A stretch of DNA of 64,000 nucleotides. It comes from an uncultured Bacteroides sp. (GTDB taxonomy: Bacteria; Bacteroidota; Bacteroidia; Bacteroidales; Bacteroidaceae). The translations under genes and the position numbers were made by a program. Below are positions 61,937 to 64,000 of the stretch, in pieces. The notes beneath the pieces were generated by a model. The model searched no databases. It was not told the DNA's origin and saw only the letters and a list, made by a program, of their open reading frames with translations. The DNA lies in the NCBI GenBank assembly GCA_900766195.1, contig CAAFUN010000148.1:62001-126000 (forward strand). Direction: 5' to 3'. How positions within the stretch are numbered: position 1 is the first letter of the stretch; every line of letters begins with the position of its first letter.

Positions 61937-62800
61937 ATGGTAAAAGTAGAAATAGATAAAGATTCCGGCTTTTGTTTCGGCGTAGTTACTGCCATACGAA
62001 AGGCGGAAGAAGAGCTAAAAAAAGGAGGTAAGTTATACTGCCTGGGCGACATTGTACACAATAGTTGTGAAGTGGAGCGGCTCAAAGAGCTGGGGCTAAT
62101 CACCATCAATCATGATGATTTCAATCAGTTACACGATGCTAAAGTGCTGTTACGTGCTCATGGTGAACCACCCGAGACTTATGAGACAGCTCGGAGAAAC
62201 AACATTGAAATCATTGATGCCACCTGCCCTGTAGTACTCCGCATTCAGAAGAAGATAAAGCAAGAACATACTAAGGAAGAGAGCGAGCCGAAACAGATTG
62301 TAATCTACGGCAAAAACGGTCATGCCGAAGTATTGGGTCTGGTGGGGCAAACCACGGGAAATGCTATCGTTATTGAGAGTTTCGAAGAGGCCAAGCAGTT
62401 GGACTTTAACAAAAGCATTCGCCTCTATTCGCAAACTACCAAGTCTTTGGATGAATTCCTACGCATCGTGAGTTACATTAAAGAGCATATTTCTCCCAAT
62501 GTAACCTTTGAGTATTATGACACCGTATGCCGTCAAGTAGTCAACCGGATTCCAAACATCCGTCAGTTTGCCGCATCACACGATCTTATATTCTTTGTAA
62601 GCGGTAAAAAGAGCTCTAACGGAAAGATGCTTTATATGGAATGTAAAAATGTAAATCCCAATTCACATCTGATTTATAGCGAAGAGGATATAGACTATAG
62701 CCTTATAAAGGGCGTTTCATCCATTGGAATTTGCGGGGCCACATCCACGCCTAAATGGCTTATGGAGAAGATTTCAGAATCTATAAAATCACACCTTTGA
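61937..62800 (+). CDS. ispH: 4-hydroxy-3-methylbut-2-enyl diphosphate reductase
   Basis: Last enzyme of the MEP pathway, an iron-sulfur protein of 287 aa producing IPP and DMAPP. Three cluster cysteines: GFCFGV near residue 13, IDATCPVV near 97, and GICGATSTPKWLMEK near 270. Substrate His residues occur in DIVHNSCEVERLKELG near 42 and LLRAHGEPPETY near 72, and KNGHAEVLGLVGQT near 124. Start set at ATG 61937 (MVKVEIDKDSGFCFGV); a TTG-initiated extension to 61874 has no family support. It supplies the precursors used by the nearby polyprenyl synthase. Confidence 0.96.
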   Translation: MVKVEIDKDSGFCFGVVTAIRKAEEELKKGGKLYCLGDIVHNSCEVERLKELGLITINHDDFNQLHDAKVLLRAHGEPPETYETARRNNIEIIDATCPVVLRIQKKIKQEHTKEESEPKQIVIYGKNGHAEVLGLVGQTTGNAIVIESFEEAKQLDFNKSIRLYSQTTKSLDEFLRIVSYIKEHISPNVTFEYYDTVCRQVVNRIPNIRQFAASHDLIFFVSGKKSSNGKMLYMECKNVNPNSHLIYSEEDIDYSLIKGVSSIGICGATSTPKWLMEKISESIKSHL

Positions 62801-62846
62801 CACACTGAATTAACGTTAATTATAAGGCTCAGACTTAGTAATTTGT

Positions 62847-62854
62847 TATCTTTG
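62847..62854 (+). promoter_or_regulatory. Putative -7 box for pfkA
   Basis: TATCTTTG, fitting TAnnTTTG, 33 nt before the pfkA ATG; TATCTTTG also occurs as the cmk box. Confidence 0.5.
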
Positions 62855-62887
62855 CGATAATTATTAAGACTAAAACATTAGGTTGTT

Positions 62888-63868
62888 ATGGCAAGTATTA
62901 AATGTATAGGTATTTTAACATCCGGAGGAGATGCACCGGGCATGAATGCCGCTATTCGCGCAGTAACACGTGCAGCTATCTACAATGGGCTTCAGGTAAA
63001 AGGAATATATCGTGGGTACAAAGGATTGGTTACCGGTGAAATCAAAGAATTCAAGAGTCAAAATGTTAGTAATATCATCCAATTGGGTGGTACTATTCTC
63101 AAAACGGCTCGTTGTGCAGAGTTTACTACCCCTGAGGGTCGTCAAATTGCTTACGAGAACATGAAGAAAGAAAGTATTGATGCACTCGTCATCATTGGTG
63201 GGGATGGCTCATTGACCGGAGCGCGCATTTTTGCTGAAGAATTTGATGTTCCTTGTATCGGACTACCCGGCACAATAGACAACGATCTTTACGGTACGGA
63301 TACCACAATAGGATATGACACCGCATTGAATACAATTCTTGATGCAGTGGATAAAATTCGTGATACCGCTACTTCTCACGAACGTTTGTTCTTCGTTGAA
63401 GTAATGGGACGTGATGCCGGTTTCCTTGCCCTTAACGGTGCCCTTGCATCCGGAGCAGAAGCTGCCATCATACCGGAATTGAATACGGAAGTTGACCAAC
63501 TGGAAGAATTTATCAAAAACGGTTTCCGTAAATCAAAGAACAGTAGCATCGTAATCGTAGCCGAAAGCGAGTTGACAGGAGGTGCTATGCATTATGCTGA
63601 GCGTGTAAAAAATGAGTATCCGCAATATGACGTACGTGTAACCATTCTTGGTCACGTTCAACGTGGTGGAAGTCCTACTGCTCACGACCGTATCTTGGCC
63701 AGCCGTCTTGGTGCAGCTGCAATAGATGCTATTATGGAAGGACAACGCAATGTTATGATAGGTATTGAGAACGACCAAGTGGTTTACGTTCCATTTACTA
63801 AAGCCATTAAGAACAATAAGCCCATCAACATGGGACTAGTAAGCGTTCTGCGTGAATTATCCATCTAG
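62888..63868 (+). CDS. pfkA: ATP-dependent 6-phosphofructokinase
   Basis: Glycolytic kinase of 326 aa converting fructose 6-phosphate to the 1,6-bisphosphate. N-terminal GILTSGGDAPGMNAAIRAVT at 8-27. GGDGSLTGA near 104, where Gly (not Asp) follows GGD, fits an ATP-using enzyme over a PPi-using one. Catalytic loop PGTIDNDLYGTDTTIGYDTA near 125. MGRDAGFLAL near 171 and GHVQRGGSPTAHDRILASRL near 249 bind substrate and nucleotide. Length equals classical bacterial PfkA. Followed by a terminator at 63941-63986. Confidence 0.95.
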   Translation: MASIKCIGILTSGGDAPGMNAAIRAVTRAAIYNGLQVKGIYRGYKGLVTGEIKEFKSQNVSNIIQLGGTILKTARCAEFTTPEGRQIAYENMKKESIDALVIIGGDGSLTGARIFAEEFDVPCIGLPGTIDNDLYGTDTTIGYDTALNTILDAVDKIRDTATSHERLFFVEVMGRDAGFLALNGALASGAEAAIIPELNTEVDQLEEFIKNGFRKSKNSSIVIVAESELTGGAMHYAERVKNEYPQYDVRVTILGHVQRGGSPTAHDRILASRLGAAAIDAIMEGQRNVMIGIENDQVVYVPFTKAIKNNKPINMGLVSVLRELSI

Positions 63869-63940
63869 ATAATAAAGGCTTTCCTCACTGAAAGACGATG
63901 AAGTTTTAGAGGCAAGTCTATTTTCATACTTGTATAAAGA

Positions 63941-63986
63941 AACTCCTTCCCAACAACAATTAAGATTGTGTGTACGGGAAGGAGTT
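63941..63986 (+). terminator. Terminator of pfkA
   Basis: Perfect 11-bp stem AACTCCTTCCC/GGGAAGGAGTT followed by CTTTTTT, about 70 nt after the pfkA stop. Confidence 0.75.
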
Positions 63987-64000
63987 CTTTTTTGAGTTTA

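Overview
The window looks like a chromosomal segment of a gut Bacteroides (order Bacteroidales). Evidence: SusC/SusD pairs, a Mfa/FimA-type (type V) fimbrial operon, a close match to the anaerobic sulfatase maturase ChuR, DUF4248 and phage-type amidase cassettes, and repeated promoters of the Bacteroides form (TTTG, about 19-20 nt, TAnnTTTG) in place of -35/-10 boxes. The base composition is AT-rich. No rRNA, tRNA, CRISPR array or intact insertion sequence was seen.

Layout. (1) 1-3358: a SusC-type transporter running off the left edge. (2) 3.8-6.0 kb: a decayed accessory cassette (amidase pseudogene, helix-turn-helix-like pseudogene, DUF4248 gene) followed by four tandem 22-bp repeats. (3) 6.5-10.0 kb: a GH92 alpha-mannosidase coupled by an ATGA overlap to a FucP-like sugar permease. 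(4) 10.1-27.3 kb: a leftward operon of about 13 genes for surface fimbriae: major fimbrillin, Mfa2/FimB-like anchor, DUF3575 porin-like protein, TPR/PD40/OmpA protein, Calx-beta protein, three more fimbrillin-like lipoproteins, four uncharacterised genes and a tiny membrane ORF. An AraC-type regulator lies just upstream. (5) 29-36.4 kb: a YiiX-like peptidase, a TonB receptor, a sodium:solute symporter, chuR, and an ATP-grasp gene broken by a frameshift. (6) 36.6-46.0 kb: an AAA ATPase, pyruvate:ferredoxin oxidoreductase (nifJ), a patatin, a C1 peptidase and a LytTR two-component pair. (7) 46.1-46.7 kb: the scar of a lost polyphosphate-polymerase/CotH-type locus. (8) 46.8-51.2 kb: etfBA plus an acyl-CoA dehydrogenase, with a TonB/MORN protein inside the operon. 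(9) 51.4-57.8 kb: a dicarboxylate symporter and a complete susC/susD pair. (10) 58.3-63.9 kb: housekeeping genes (TatD, a hypothetical gene and polyprenyl synthetase on the minus strand; cmk, ispH and pfkA on the plus strand).

Most unusual observation. Two copies of a composite intergenic element (29817-29943 minus; 58064-58191 plus), about 127 bp each, consist of a GC-rich hairpin followed by exactly four 22-bp units. Unit order is conserved between the copies and the hairpin stem shows a compensatory base change. A third array at 5903-5990 has the same 4 x 22-bp design with a different sequence. I know no described function for these. The fimbrial operon is the largest coherent system: its OmpA/PD40 and Calx-beta proteins suggest an envelope-anchored or motility/secretion-like accessory apparatus around an otherwise recognisable fimbria.

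All calls come from reading the sequence and protein translations by eye. Family names rest on motif recognition, not on database searches.
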